Shown in pieces: positions 15,701 to 25,100 of a stretch of DNA of 64,000 nt; positions within the stretch are counted from its first letter, which is position 1, and the number at the start of each line of letters is the position of its first letter. The position numbers and the translations under genes were made by a program. The notes below the pieces were generated by a model, which saw only the letters and a program-made list of their open reading frames with translations, did not search any database and was not told where the DNA came from. The DNA is taken from positions 3,462,001 to 3,526,000 of the forward strand of contig NZ_CP162488.1 of the NCBI RefSeq assembly GCF_041242975.1. Reading direction: 5' to 3'. The stretch is from Xanthomonas sp. DAR 35659. GTDB taxonomy: Bacteria > Pseudomonadota > Gammaproteobacteria > Xanthomonadales > Xanthomonadaceae.

Positions 15701-17736
15701 TCGCCGATGAAGACGCTTCGCGAGCCGCCCCCTTCCAACTCCCATATCTTGTCGACCTGCGCCGACACGTTCAGATCCTGCAGCGAATCTGGATCGCCGC
15801 TCGAACTCATCGTCCCCCAATGGGTGCCGGGCACGCTGTAATCGTAGGAGGGATTGATGTCGCTCAACACCGTCATCGTCGGCTGCGAGCACTTCGGATA
15901 GCCGCCACCGCCATCCTGCGAGGCCACGTAGGGCGGCTTCCATGCGGGCTTGGACAACCCGAGCGTCGACTCGTCGACGCCCGACGTATAGTTGAACTCG
16001 CTGCGTGGCGTTTTCGCGCCACCGAAGTAGCGCAAGGTCTCGTACATCATCTCGGCGACCGGATTGCCCCACATCCAGCACTCGCCCTCGTTCACCGGGC
16101 GGGTGGTGATCCAGCCGCATCCGTAGGTGTAGTCGCTGTAGCGGAAGTCGAGCATGCGGAAGGTGCTGATGGTATGCACCACCCCCTTCACGTCGCGGCC
16201 ATTGCCGCAATTCCCGTTCAGACAATACTGGCCGGTGCTTGGATTGATCTCGTCGGAGAAACTGCCCATGTTCTTGCGCAGCACGCCGCCGGAGATGTTC
16301 TTGGCATAGGAACCAGTGAGCAGGCCGAAGTACATGCGATCGGTTTCGCCGTAATCGTGCAGGATGCCGGTGGGCTTGATCGCGCCGCTGGGATAGATCT
16401 TGCAGTTGTCCTCGCGCAGTTCGGCGGTCGCCGAGCATGCCTCGACGCGCAAGGCGTAATTGGTCATCGCCGTCGCATTGGCATTGGCGGGCGGAATCCA
16501 GTACAGCTGCCAGTTGTCGTCGCCGCCGCCTTCCTCGTGACGGAATACGACCGAGTGCAGGCCCGCGTTGAGATAGACGGTTCCGGAATGGGTATTCAGG
16601 CTATCAGCGCCGCTGTTCTGTCCATGACCGCCATACCAGGACGCGACCACGGTGCCGTCGATCGCCACGTCCACGGCGTCATCGCCATTGACCGCGAACT
16701 TGTAGTTGCCGGCCTGGGTGATGTTGATCTGTCCGGAAATCCGCGTGTGGTAATTGTCCTGCGTGCAGCCATTGGAGCCGGAAAACGGATTGTTGTTGCC
16801 TCCGCTGGTATTGATGGCGGCGACCGTGCCGGTACCGCAACGATTGGAGTTCTTATCGGCGGCGAACAAGTTGTCCATCGCCGTCTTGTCGCCCGGATTG
16901 CCGATCGAGTCCTTCCAGGTGATGATCTCAAGGGGATTGGCGTAGGCGACGCTCGGCACGACCTCCCATCCGGCCTGCGAACTGTTGACGCAATTGACCC
17001 GGGTACTGGAGGCGGTGAAGCAGTCGTCGCCGGCGACCGGGCGCTCGATCGACACCCAGTTCCAGATCCGGAACGGCGTATTGTTGAGCACCCGCATCTG
17101 CGGAATGCCGTTGTCGGACAGCGTCGTCACCGCGAACAGGACGTAACGCCCGCTGGCAGGCGCGGCATACGGCGTGTACTTGCTGATGTCGTACCCGTCG
17201 CGGGCGATGCTCTGATATTCCTTGCCCCAACTGTGCGCGTCCTCAGGGATGTAGGCCGCACGCAGAATCGTCTCGCTCGTGCTGTCCACCTCGCGGTAGC
17301 CGCCGAACAGGACCTTGCGCAGGGCGTCCATGCGCGAGGTGGTGACGTAGTTCAGGAAATCGCCACTCCACAGGTTCGTGCATTGCTTCTTGTTGGTACC
17401 GGTTGCCTGGCTGACCGGTCGGAACAACTGCCCGCCGGTCCCTTCCACCGACTGGTAGCAGACGTTAGAGTTGTAGTAGCCGTAGTAATTGATGGTGTCC
17501 GGCTTGTAGCCGACGTCCAGCACCCCATCCTCGTTCAGATCGGACGCGTCGTTGTAGGCTTCGTAGTACAACTTGTGGTCGCGCCCCATCACCAGCATGT
17601 TCAGCGGCGGCAGCGAACTGCGCAGGAACAGCGGCTGCTGCGAGATATTCAACTCCCCGGGCGCGGTGATCGCGCGCCCCACGATGAATGCCGCGACGCC
17701 CAGCAGCCCTAACAGTATCCAGTGTTTGATTTTCAT
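12754..17736 (-). CDS. pilY1: PilY1 tip adhesin of the type IV pilus
   Basis: A large secreted protein (1660 residues) at the pilus tip, needed for pilus extension, adhesion and surface sensing. After an N-terminal hydrophobic signal (KIKHWILLGLLGVAAFIVG), an EF-hand-like loop DLNEDGVLD follows. A PA14-like module lies at about 325-415 (NYKFAVNGDDAVDVAIDG, ending LYWIPP). The C-terminal third is the PilY1 beta-propeller, with the calcium loop DTDGNGLVD near residue 1365 followed by GGDLQGNVWKFDL. The frame is open 48 codons upstream, but MKIKHW gives the signal sequence and sits 10 bp after pilX. Confidence 0.93.
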   Translation of the reverse strand: MKIKHWILLGLLGVAAFIVGRAITAPGELNISQQPLFLRSSLPPLNMLVMGRDHKLYYEAYNDASDLNEDGVLDVGYKPDTINYYGYYNSNVCYQSVEGTGGQLFRPVSQATGTNKKQCTNLWSGDFLNYVTTSRMDALRKVLFGGYREVDSTSETILRAAYIPEDAHSWGKEYQSIARDGYDISKYTPYAAPASGRYVLFAVTTLSDNGIPQMRVLNNTPFRIWNWVSIERPVAGDDCFTASSTRVNCVNSSQAGWEVVPSVAYANPLEIITWKDSIGNPGDKTAMDNLFAADKNSNRCGTGTVAAINTSGGNNNPFSGSNGCTQDNYHTRISGQINITQAGNYKFAVNGDDAVDVAIDGTVVASWYGGHGQNSGADSLNTHSGTVYLNAGLHSVVFRHEEGGGDDNWQLYWIPPANANATAMTNYALRVEACSATAELREDNCKIYPSGAIKPTGILHDYGETDRMYFGLLTGSYAKNISGGVLRKNMGSFSDEINPSTGQYCLNGNCGNGRDVKGVVHTISTFRMLDFRYSDYTYGCGWITTRPVNEGECWMWGNPVAEMMYETLRYFGGAKTPRSEFNYTSGVDESTLGLSKPAWKPPYVASQDGGGGYPKCSQPTMTVLSDINPSYDYSVPGTHWGTMSSSGDPDSLQDLNVSAQVDKIWELEGGGSRSVFIGESNGVTDNAPTPKTVSNLSTVRGLSPEEPSKQGTFYSAGVARYGATKFVGGDKHMRTYSVALASPLPKFKFPVGDGSITLVPFAKSVAGSNISATSNFQPTNQIVDFYVQKVANTDPRGRDHDANTNGGRPYAEFRINYEDVEQGADHDMDAFVLYTLAVNQTNQLVVSLSSEYAAGGISQYMGYVISGTTADGVYLEVKDQGGDNVAYRLNTPPGRAPGYCNTQAPPNDCVGLPLNATRTFNVGNNVGASLLESPLWYAAKYGTDLNPDANNDGTPDNYFLVTNPLYLKAQLTKTFDAIENQNGSSGTVSVSGARVSSSSYVVAPSYGNYNNGADWVGDLQKFPVLSNGLLGTVQWSAAAKMPTDAAGVAQRKIFTALSSVNSTNRSNVVREFTAANLVATPSGSAAADAAEIFNRLGYTTGDIINKFGGNVTPGQLVDYLRGDQTMEGTAKNTAPFRRRSKILGDIVNSAPVIATKRANYGWATATGLASAARGSYAAYLTSKGQAAHEYIYAGFNDGMLHAFNDAGDETFAYVPNGVLGKTGFLADAGLDGGSGYTHRFYVDGQLTTADVYLGGHWKTVVVGTAGAGGRAAFALDVTDPASFSADEVLWEINGQSDTELGYAMGKPVVVPLQNGKWVALIGNGYNSVNSDPVLFVVDIETGSVLAKLRPNDDDDVNVNGLGNLVTLDTDGNGLVDTVYGGDLQGNVWKFDLSGDHASDWNVAYNGVPMFVAHDLHGARQPITGEFEVATGPGNGYMLYFGTGRYFTVGDNSSAMGQQVQSLYGVWDSGTPVTGDRDAALVAQTITASTTGTRSVSRNAVNYLQSRGWYLDLLTTNTAGVAQTTGERFFGRPLIQSGSVSFSAYQPEVASDCDPGGQNWLYRLNLLTGAPAYGQVTLPDGTVVSGGSVGATATGSGAPSRGVAVTQPVASEPVYCDPADPKCTGGGGPQQCKEVTLNPNKPENSLISQRSCGRQSWRQIK

Positions 17737-17746
17737 CGCAGACCCA

Positions 17747-18229
17747 TTAAGGCTTGATGTAGATGCTGTCGACGGCAGCGAAGGCGGAGGAGTCCTCGGC
17801 CTCCTTCTGATCCCGACTGTACGCAGTGATTCGGTACCAGTTGCACAGGGTTTCCGATTCGTCGGCGGCAGCAGCGGCACTGCACTGCCCGGTACAGCGA
17901 CTGATGTTGCGCACCCTCACATCGTTCACCTGCGCGTCGTCGGCGCTCTTGGCCCAGGCCTCGGCGGAAAACGGCGTGGCGCAATCCTCGTAGTCGTAGG
18001 CCGTGTTCGCCGCGATGCTCACTTCCGCGTCGCGGACACCACCTTCGGCGCGCTGGAACGCCTGGTTGGCGGCCAGGTAATTGGACGACATGCGCTCCTG
18101 CATGGTCGCCACCTGCATGCCGACGATGCCGATCAGGGTCAGCAGGATCAGGATGATCAATGCCACATACAGCACTGCACCGCGCTGGGAACGCGAGGAC
18201 GCAGGCGAGAACCGACGCTGGATGGTCAT
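17747..18229 (-). CDS. pilX: PilX minor pilin
   Basis: A 160-residue minor pilin. The N-terminus QRG/AVLYVALIILILLTLIGI has the PilX pattern: a prepilin-type site without the conserved Glu at +5, then AATMQERMSSN-like polar residues (here VATMQERMSSNYLAANQAF). Two pairs of cysteines follow. PilX helps build the priming complex with PilV, PilW, FimU and PilE under PilY1. It lies three bases after pilW. Confidence 0.9.
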   Translation of the reverse strand: MTIQRRFSPASSRSQRGAVLYVALIILILLTLIGIVGMQVATMQERMSSNYLAANQAFQRAEGGVRDAEVSIAANTAYDYEDCATPFSAEAWAKSADDAQVNDVRVRNISRCTGQCSAAAAADESETLCNWYRITAYSRDQKEAEDSSAFAAVDSIYIKP

Positions 18230-18232
18230 GGG

Positions 18233-19471
18233 TCAGTCCCCGAAAAGTCGATTGCGCATGGCGACGGTCGTTTCGTAGACCGCCCGGTAACGTCGGTCGT
18301 CCGGTGGCGTCATCGTCACCTGCAGCAACGACAGATGCGATGCGGCGAGCGGGCGGGACTTTTCCATGTTGCCATCGCGCACCAGCAGGGCCATCTGCAC
18401 CGCCCCCACGCGCCGCCAACGCGCGGCATGGGTCGCATCGCCGATCGTGGCGGCGCTGTTGACCTTGGTGATCTTGCCGGAAGGCGGCAAAGAGACATCG
18501 CTCTGCGCGTCCTCGCCGTACAGCAATTGCAGCGATTCGACGCCCTCGACCATTTCCTCGGTGGTCGCCTGGATCGCGTCGCTGCCGGGCACGGATGTCC
18601 AGCGCGTGCGATACAGGGCCGGAACCTGGGTCGTCGGGTTCAGGGCGACGTAGTAGGCCCGCGTTTCCGCGCGGAACAAGGTGGTCCCGCCCGCCTTGTA
18701 GGACAAGGCGCCGTCGTTTCCGGACACATAGCTAAAGCTGGACTTGTTCAGGCCGCTGACCGCCACCGACATCGACGTCGTGCTCGGGGCGGATGCGGCC
18801 TGGAACACGGTGGCGCTGCTGCAGTCGGCGATCGCGTACAAGCCCGGGCCTGCGGTCGCCACCGCGCCATCGGACGCGGCGTACTGCAAGGTGGACGTCG
18901 CGCCCAGGGTCAGCGCCGTCAACGGCGCCTGCTCGGCGGAGAAATAGCGCACCACCACGATATCGCTGCCGGCGACGGGATGCAGCCCGGCAAGATCGTC
19001 CGGCAACGCGGGTGTCCAGCTATCCGCGCTCCCCGCGGCGGGTGTGGCGGACAAGGTCAGGCTATCGCCAGGCGCCGTTCCATTGGCTTCGAAGCCCTGC
19101 ACGCCCAGGTCGAACCGCAGCGGAAACGGGAGCGCCGCGACGTTGTTGGTATTGCGGTCGGGCCCGCTCAGAAACAGCGAACGGATATTGCCGCCGGACA
19201 CCGTGCCGGCCGCGTCCTGCGCCAGCAGGGACTGGTCGTTGACGCAGCCCGCGTGCCCGACCATGCGCAGGTCGCGGGACAAAAAGTCCATCGCGAAGCG
19301 GCCGTTTTCCTGGTTGCGCGCGACGCCCTGGGAGAGTTGGTAGGACGCCCGCGAGGCGGAGAACACCTGAATCACGCCGACCAGCAGGATCAAGCCGATC
19401 AGCAAGGCGATCATCAGTTCGATCAGCGACATGCCGCGCATGCGGCGGGCACCGAGGCGGACCGGGCTCAT
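18233..19471 (-). CDS. pilW: PilW minor pilin
   Basis: A 412-residue protein with a prepilin site RMRG/MSLIELMIALLIGLILLVGVIQVF and a long globular domain typical of PilW (SLFLSGPDRNTNNVAALP and TEEMVEGVESLQLLYGED are recognisable). The start overlaps the pilV stop as ATGA; the frame is open further upstream but inside pilV. It is a component of the type IV pilus priming complex. Confidence 0.92.
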   Translation of the reverse strand: MSPVRLGARRMRGMSLIELMIALLIGLILLVGVIQVFSASRASYQLSQGVARNQENGRFAMDFLSRDLRMVGHAGCVNDQSLLAQDAAGTVSGGNIRSLFLSGPDRNTNNVAALPFPLRFDLGVQGFEANGTAPGDSLTLSATPAAGSADSWTPALPDDLAGLHPVAGSDIVVVRYFSAEQAPLTALTLGATSTLQYAASDGAVATAGPGLYAIADCSSATVFQAASAPSTTSMSVAVSGLNKSSFSYVSGNDGALSYKAGGTTLFRAETRAYYVALNPTTQVPALYRTRWTSVPGSDAIQATTEEMVEGVESLQLLYGEDAQSDVSLPPSGKITKVNSAATIGDATHAARWRRVGAVQMALLVRDGNMEKSRPLAASHLSLLQVTMTPPDDRRYRAVYETTVAMRNRLFGD

Positions 19472-19947
19472 ATCCGGCTCTCCAGCGTGAAGCTGGCATT
19501 CTTCTTGGCCGCTTCGGTTTCCCAGGGCGCGTCGCCCCAGCGCACCGTCACGGTGACCTTGCCATCGCTCTCCAACTGCACCTGCGCCGCGCCTTCGGGC
19601 AGCGAATTCTTCACCTGGCACTTCCAGCGCGCGATGTTGTTGGCGATGCTCGCGTCGGCCTTGGTTTCGCAATCGCCCTCGGCAACGCCGGCGAAACTCG
19701 CGTAGTCGATCGCACTGTAGGCGTACAGGCCGGAATCGGTCCGCTGGGTGCGCATCAGGTCGACGACCTCGTAGGCCAGGTTGCTGGCGATGGTGCGCTG
19801 CTGCGCGCTCTTGGTGAAACGCACGTTCATGGTCTGCAGCAAGCCGAACGCGAGCAGGCCGAATCCCAGGATCAGCACCGCGATCATGACCTCGATCAGG
19901 GTGAAACCGCGCTGCCGCGCGCGAGCGAATCGAGGGCGCTGCCTCAT
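19468..19947 (-). CDS. pilV: PilV minor pilin
   Basis: A 159-residue prepilin with leader MRQRPRFARARQRG and cleavage before FTLIEVMIAVLILGFGLLAFG, then the PilV-type QTMNVRFTKSAQQRTIASNLAYEVVDLMR. Two cysteines (GDCETK, WKCQVK) may form a disulfide. The first four bases overlap the fimU stop and the last four the pilW start. Confidence 0.92.
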   Translation of the reverse strand: MRQRPRFARARQRGFTLIEVMIAVLILGFGLLAFGLLQTMNVRFTKSAQQRTIASNLAYEVVDLMRTQRTDSGLYAYSAIDYASFAGVAEGDCETKADASIANNIARWKCQVKNSLPEGAAQVQLESDGKVTVTVRWGDAPWETEAAKKNASFTLESRI

Positions 19948-20453
19948 ATGCAGGCTCCCACTTCGGTCTGCACCTGACCGGTCGGGGTGATGGTCAGCGT
20001 GCGGCGCAGCGACTGGTCGCCGCAACTGTCCGGCTGGATGCTGATCGCCTGGCTGCCGTCGCTGCTGCGCAGGCCGCGCGCATCGAACGTGATCGGCGCG
20101 CCCGGGCCGGAGACCACGATATGGCGATTGCCGCTGGAGAAACGCAGGACCACTTCCCCGGCATCGAGCACGCCATCGGCGTTGGCGTCGGCCCAGGCCA
20201 GCCAGCCGGCACTCCAGTCCTCGCCACAGGTGGCGCCGTCGGCACTCGCGCAGACGCCGCCGCCGCGCGTGCTGCGGACCGCTTCGGTGCGGGCCAGCGC
20301 GATCAGGGAAACGGCATCGTTGGTCGCTGTCGACACCCGGGTGGAGCGCAGCGTGTTCTGCATGCTCGGAAACGCGATCGCCATCACCACCGCCATGACG
20401 GCAATGGTGACGACGAGTTCCACGAGCGTGAACCCGGCGTGACGAAACGACAT
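19944..20453 (-). CDS. fimU: FimU (GspH-family) minor pilin, first gene of the minor-pilin operon
   Basis: A 169-residue prepilin: leader MSFRHAG, then FTLVELVVTIAVMAVVMAIAFPSM and a GspH/FimT-type domain (WSAGWLAWADANADGVLDAGE). It has a strong Shine-Dalgarno (GGGGAG). A possible -10 TATGAT is at 20498-20503 on the minus strand, with only a weak -35. The operon continues pilV, pilW, pilX, pilY1 and pilE, the order seen in Pseudomonas and Xanthomonas. Confidence 0.9.
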   Translation of the reverse strand: MSFRHAGFTLVELVVTIAVMAVVMAIAFPSMQNTLRSTRVSTATNDAVSLIALARTEAVRSTRGGGVCASADGATCGEDWSAGWLAWADANADGVLDAGEVVLRFSSGNRHIVVSGPGAPITFDARGLRSSDGSQAISIQPDSCGDQSLRRTLTITPTGQVQTEVGACI

Positions 20454-20617
20454 CCAGACTCTCCCCAGAGTGATGACGCAATCCTGATCCCGGCCCCATC
20501 ATACCGCAAGCGCCACGGGACGAACGGCCTCCCCAAGGCCGTCTCCGGTCTCCATGCCCTCCCCCGCCAGCGGCCGGCCTAGCCGGCCCACCTAGCCCGG
20601 AAGGTCGGCCTCCCCGC

Positions 20618-22006
20618 TCAGGCCATGACCCGGTAGCAGGGCCGGTACTCCCCGGAGATCTTCATCCGGCGCTGCTCGACGAAGGCGCGCAGCAGTTCGT
20701 CCAGGGCCTGCATCATGTCCGCGTCGCCATGGATCTCGAACGGGCCGTGCTGCTCGATGCGGCGCATGCCGTCCTCCTTGACGTTGCCGGCGACGATGCC
20801 GGAAAAGGCGCGGCGCAGGTCCGCCGCCAGCGCATGCGGCGGGCGTCCGTGGTGCAGGTCGAGCGCGGCCATCGCCTCGTGGGTCGGCGCGAACGGCAAC
20901 TGGTACTCCAGCGGAATGTGCAGCGACCAGTTGAAGTAGAACGCGTCCTTCTGCGCCTTGCGGTACATGCGCACCTGCTGGATGCCGGCGGCCATCTTGC
21001 GGGCCACCGCGATCGGGTCGCCGACCACGATCTCGTAACGCGAGGTGGCCGCCTCGCCCAGAGTCAGGCGCAGGAAGCGGTCGATCTGCTCGAAGTACGG
21101 CGCGGCGATGGTCGGGCCGGTCAGGATCAGCGGGAACGGCAGCTCGCGGTTCTCCTCGCGCAGCAGGATGCCGAGCAGATACAGGATCTCCTCGGCGGTG
21201 CCGACGCCGCCGGGGAACACGATGATGCCGTGGCCGATACGGACGAAGGCCTCCAGGCGCTTCTCGATGTCCGGCATGATCACCAGGTGGTTGACGATCG
21301 GATTCGGCGATTCGGCGGCGATGATGCCCGGCTCGGTGATGCCGATGTAGCGGTTGTCGTGCTTGCGCTGCTTGGCGTGGGCGATGGTGGCGCCCTTCAT
21401 CGGCCCCTTCATCGCGCCCGGGCCGCAGCCGGTGCAGATGTCCAGCCCGCGCAGGCCCAGCTCGTAGCCGACCTGCTTGGTGTACAGGTATTCGTCGCGC
21501 GAGATCGAGTGGCCGCCCCAGCACACCACCAGGTTGGGATCGGCCGGCTGCAGGATGCGGCCGTTGCGCAGCTGCCCGAACACGGCGCTGGTGATGCCTT
21601 CGCTGGAGCCCAGGTCGGCGGCCGATTCCGGCCCCAGCTCGATCGCCATGTAGGCCAGGTCGCGGACCACGGCGAACAGCAGTTCGGCCACGCCGTTGAT
21701 GATCTCCCCGTCCACGAACGCCATCGCCGGCGCGTTGAGCAGGTCGATGCGCACGCCGCGGTCGCGCTGGACCACCTGGATGTCGAAGTCCGGGTACAGG
21801 TCGCGCGCGGCGCGCGGGTCGTCGGAGGCGCTGCCGCTGGTCAGCACCGCCAGCGCGCAGCGTCGCAGCAGTTCGTGCAGGCCGCCGCTGGAGGCATCGC
21901 GCAGGCGCACCACTTCCGCGCGCGAGAGGATGTCCAGGCCGCCGCGCGGGTAGATCCGCGCGTCCACTACCGGCAGCGCCCGCGCCGCCGTATTGCTCGT
22001 CGTCAT
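20618..22006 (-). CDS. ppnN: PpnN, nucleotide 5'-monophosphate nucleosidase (LOG family)
   Basis: A 462-residue enzyme that cleaves purine and pyrimidine monophosphates to base and ribose 5-phosphate; the E. coli relative (YgdH) is activated by (p)ppGpp. The catalytic LOG-fold motif PGGVGTAEE lies near 264-272, with TGCGPGAMKGPMKGA near 190-205. The N-terminal (about 1-140) and C-terminal (from about 350) extensions distinguish PpnN from short LOG proteins. It stands alone between the pilus operon and the receptor gene. Confidence 0.9.
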   Translation of the reverse strand: MTTSNTAARALPVVDARIYPRGGLDILSRAEVVRLRDASSGGLHELLRRCALAVLTSGSASDDPRAARDLYPDFDIQVVQRDRGVRIDLLNAPAMAFVDGEIINGVAELLFAVVRDLAYMAIELGPESAADLGSSEGITSAVFGQLRNGRILQPADPNLVVCWGGHSISRDEYLYTKQVGYELGLRGLDICTGCGPGAMKGPMKGATIAHAKQRKHDNRYIGITEPGIIAAESPNPIVNHLVIMPDIEKRLEAFVRIGHGIIVFPGGVGTAEEILYLLGILLREENRELPFPLILTGPTIAAPYFEQIDRFLRLTLGEAATSRYEIVVGDPIAVARKMAAGIQQVRMYRKAQKDAFYFNWSLHIPLEYQLPFAPTHEAMAALDLHHGRPPHALAADLRRAFSGIVAGNVKEDGMRRIEQHGPFEIHGDADMMQALDELLRAFVEQRRMKISGEYRPCYRVMA

Positions 22007-22060
22007 ATCGGAATTCTTGTCGTTGTCGTCAGCCGGCTGACTTTAGCGTCAGCCCCCGCA

Positions 22061-22089
22061 AAAGAAAACGGCCGGGTTGCCCCGGCCGT
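22061..22089 (-). terminator. Intrinsic terminator of the TonB-dependent receptor gene
   Basis: ACGGCCGGG and CCCGGCCGT form a 9-bp stem with loop TTGC (plus strand). On the minus strand it is followed by TTTCTTTT. It lies 24 bp after the receptor stop. Confidence 0.85.
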
Positions 22090-22112
22090 CTTCCGTCGCG
22101 CTGCGCGCCGGC

Positions 22113-25100
22113 TTAGAACGTGTAGCGCAGGGTCAGCAGCAGCGACCAGCGCTGCGACGGATTCTGCGTTTCGTTGATGGCCAGGTCGGTCGGCGCGTAG
22201 GTGCCGTTGCGGTTGTACAGGCTGGTGCTGGAGATGTCGTAGATGTACTTGCCGTCGGCGGTGACGCCGGCCACGTTGGCCAGGTTGCGCACCAGCGGGA
22301 AGTCGGCGCGGCGCTCCACGCCCCAATCCTTGTCGATCATGTTCAGCACATTGAACATGTCGAGGCGGATCTCGCCCTTGTGGCCCTTGGCGAAGCCGGG
22401 AATCTCCTGACTGAAGGACATGTCCAACTGGTTGACCCACGGCGCGCGCGAGGAATTGCGCTCGGCGACCTGGCCCTTGTAGCGCGACAGCTCCGGATGC
22501 TTGCCGACGTACTCCCAGAACGAGGAGGACAGTTGCTGCGAGGTCGCGTTGGCCCAGACCACGTCGTTCGGACCGGACGGAACGTAGGCCAGCGAACGCC
22601 CGGAGATGCCCAGGCCCTGCGCGTCGTTGCCGAACACCCAGCTGTACGGCGCGCCGTTGTGGCCGTCGTAGAACGCCGACACGCGGGTCGCGTAGTCGCC
22701 GAAGAACTTATGCTCCCAGCTCAGCTGCGCGATGATGCGGTTGGGGATGGAGTAGTTGGAGATGCCTTCGGCGTCGTCCGACGGGTTGTACCAGGCGCGG
22801 TTCTGGTAGCTGCTGTAGGCGACGCTGGAGGTACCCGGGTTCACTTCGGTGGCGCGGCTGTAGGTGTAGGCCAGCATCGCGCTCCAGGTGCCGTTGAAGG
22901 GCTTCTTCAGCGACACGGTGAAGTTGTCCGACTTGCCCTTGTCCGTGTTGGTCAGCAGGATGACGTTGCTGAACGAGGCGTTCTTGTTCCAGTTCGCGGT
23001 ATTGCTGCTGCCCGGCGCCTGGCTCGGGAAGCGCGCATAGGTGTAGCGGCCGTCCGGCAGCGTGCCGGTCGGGGTACCCATGTTCAGATCCTGGTACAGG
23101 ATGCCCTTGTCCACATCCAGGTGCTGGTACTCGGCGGTGAACACCAGGTCCTGCCACGGCAGCTGGTGGTCCAGGCCCAGGGTGTACTTGTAGACCGCCG
23201 GCAGCTTGAAGTTGGGGTCGACCACGTTGACGGTCATGCTGGAGTTGCCCAGGCCCGGCGGGGTCACCGTGCCGCCCGGGACGTTCTGGCCCAGCGGATC
23301 GGCACTGAACGCCGGATCGGTCGCCGTCTTGCGACGGTTGACGTCGTAGGTGGTGACCGCCACGCCATTGTTGGAGTACGGGTTGCCCACCCACACCGCC
23401 GGGGTGTTGGAGATGAACAGGCCCGCGCCACCGCGCAGCTGGGTCGGACGCTCGGTGCCCAGGTCATAGTTGAACGAGACACGCGGCTGCAGGACGTTGT
23501 TGCCGTCGATGGTGCCGGTGTTGGCGAAACCGAAGCCGCCCACCGCCGCGTTGGCGTTGGCCGGCGTCGCGCGCAGGCCGCACGCGCCGAAGTTGCCGGT
23601 GACGCCCGGGTCCGCGGCGAAACAGGGGTTGTAGGTCGGCAGCGGATCGACCTTCGGCATGTCGTAGCGCAGGCCGTACTGGATCGACAGACGATCCGTC
23701 GCCTGCCAGGTGTCCTGCAGGAACAAGCCGTACTGCTTCATCTTGAAGATGGCGGCGACATTGTCCAGCGAGTAGCCCGCCGCCGGCTGCGACAGGCGAT
23801 AGCGGCGGTAGGTGCCGCTGGCGAAGTCGGCGATCGAGTTGAATTCGTAGGTGCCGTTGTAGCGCTGCAGGAACAGGTTGTAGACCTCGTCCTGCTGATA
23901 GTCCACGCCGGCCTTGACCACGTGGTCGCCAAGGAACCAGCTACCGGCGAAGTACGCGTTCCAGCTCTTGACGCTGAGCACGTTGGCCTGGCTGGAATAG
24001 TCGGTGCCGAGCAGCACGCTGGTGCCGGTATCGGCGCCGCTGGTGCGCACGGTGATCTCGGGCTGGTAGCCGCCGATCAGCGGCACGCGGTCCTGGGTGA
24101 ACTTGCTGTAGCCCACCGACGCTTCGGTCGAGAACGTCTCGCTCCAGTCGTCGTAGAAGCTCAGCGCGTAGCTGGTGTTGACCTTGTTCAGCACGTACCA
24201 GTTGCTGGACAGCTTCAGCTGGGTCGCGCTGCTGGCGGTGATGATCGGCTCGTCTTCTTCGGTGCGGCTGAAGCGCAGGCTGGCGCGGTGGTAGTCGCTG
24301 ATGTTCCAGTCGAGCTTGGCCAGGTAGCGCTTGCTCTCGATGTCGGTGCTGGCCGAACCGTCGTCGCCCGGCGTAAGGCCGAGGTTCTGCGCGGTCGTGG
24401 TGATCTGCTGCAGCTGCGCGGTGGTCAGCCCGGTGACCTTGTTGGTGGCGCTGGAGTCGGAGGTCCCCCAGATCGCGCCCGGGCTGGCCTTCTCGCTCTC
24501 CTCGTAGGAGGCGAAGAAGAACAGCTTGTCCTTGAGGATCGGCCCGCCCAGGGTCGCGCCCTTGGTGGTGTCCTTGGAGTAGCCGGTCCACTTGGCGTCG
24601 GTCTTGCCCTTGCCGATCATGTCGTCGGCGTTCTGGTAGACGTAGTAGGCCGAGCCGTGGAAGTCGTTGGTGCCGCTCTTGGTGACGGCATTGACCCAGG
24701 CGCCCACGCCGCGGCGGGTGGCGACGTCGAAGTTGGCGGTGGAGATGTTGTAGCTCTCGATCGCGTCCTGCGAGATCGGCGTGCCCTTGGTCGGCAGGCC
24801 GTTGTCGTTCAGGCCGAACGGGTCGCCGGCGCTGATGGTGTCGACGGTGATGCTGTTGTAGCGGTTGTTCTGGCCCATCGCCGAGAACGCGCCGCGATCG
24901 CGGTCGGTGACCACGACGCGGGGATCGGAACGCACCACGTTCTGGATCGAGCGGTCCGGCATCGGCGTGCGGTCCAGGTCGCCGCGCGACAGATTGGTCG
25001 CCACGCCCTTGTTGTCGGGGGTGAACGCCTCGGCGCCGCGGGTGGCGGTGACCTGCATCGACTCCAGGGTGGCGACGTCGCCGGTCAGCTGCGCATTGAC

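Noticed and set aside
12847..17712. A plus-strand open frame of 1621 codons opposite pilY1
   Set aside because: Its frame mirrors pilY1 codon bias; the product is an Arg/His/Gly-rich non-natural sequence without any family match.
20454..20520. A sigma-54 promoter for the minor-pilin operon
   Set aside because: GG and GC elements with the required 10-bp spacing are not present; only a weak sigma-70 -10 is seen.
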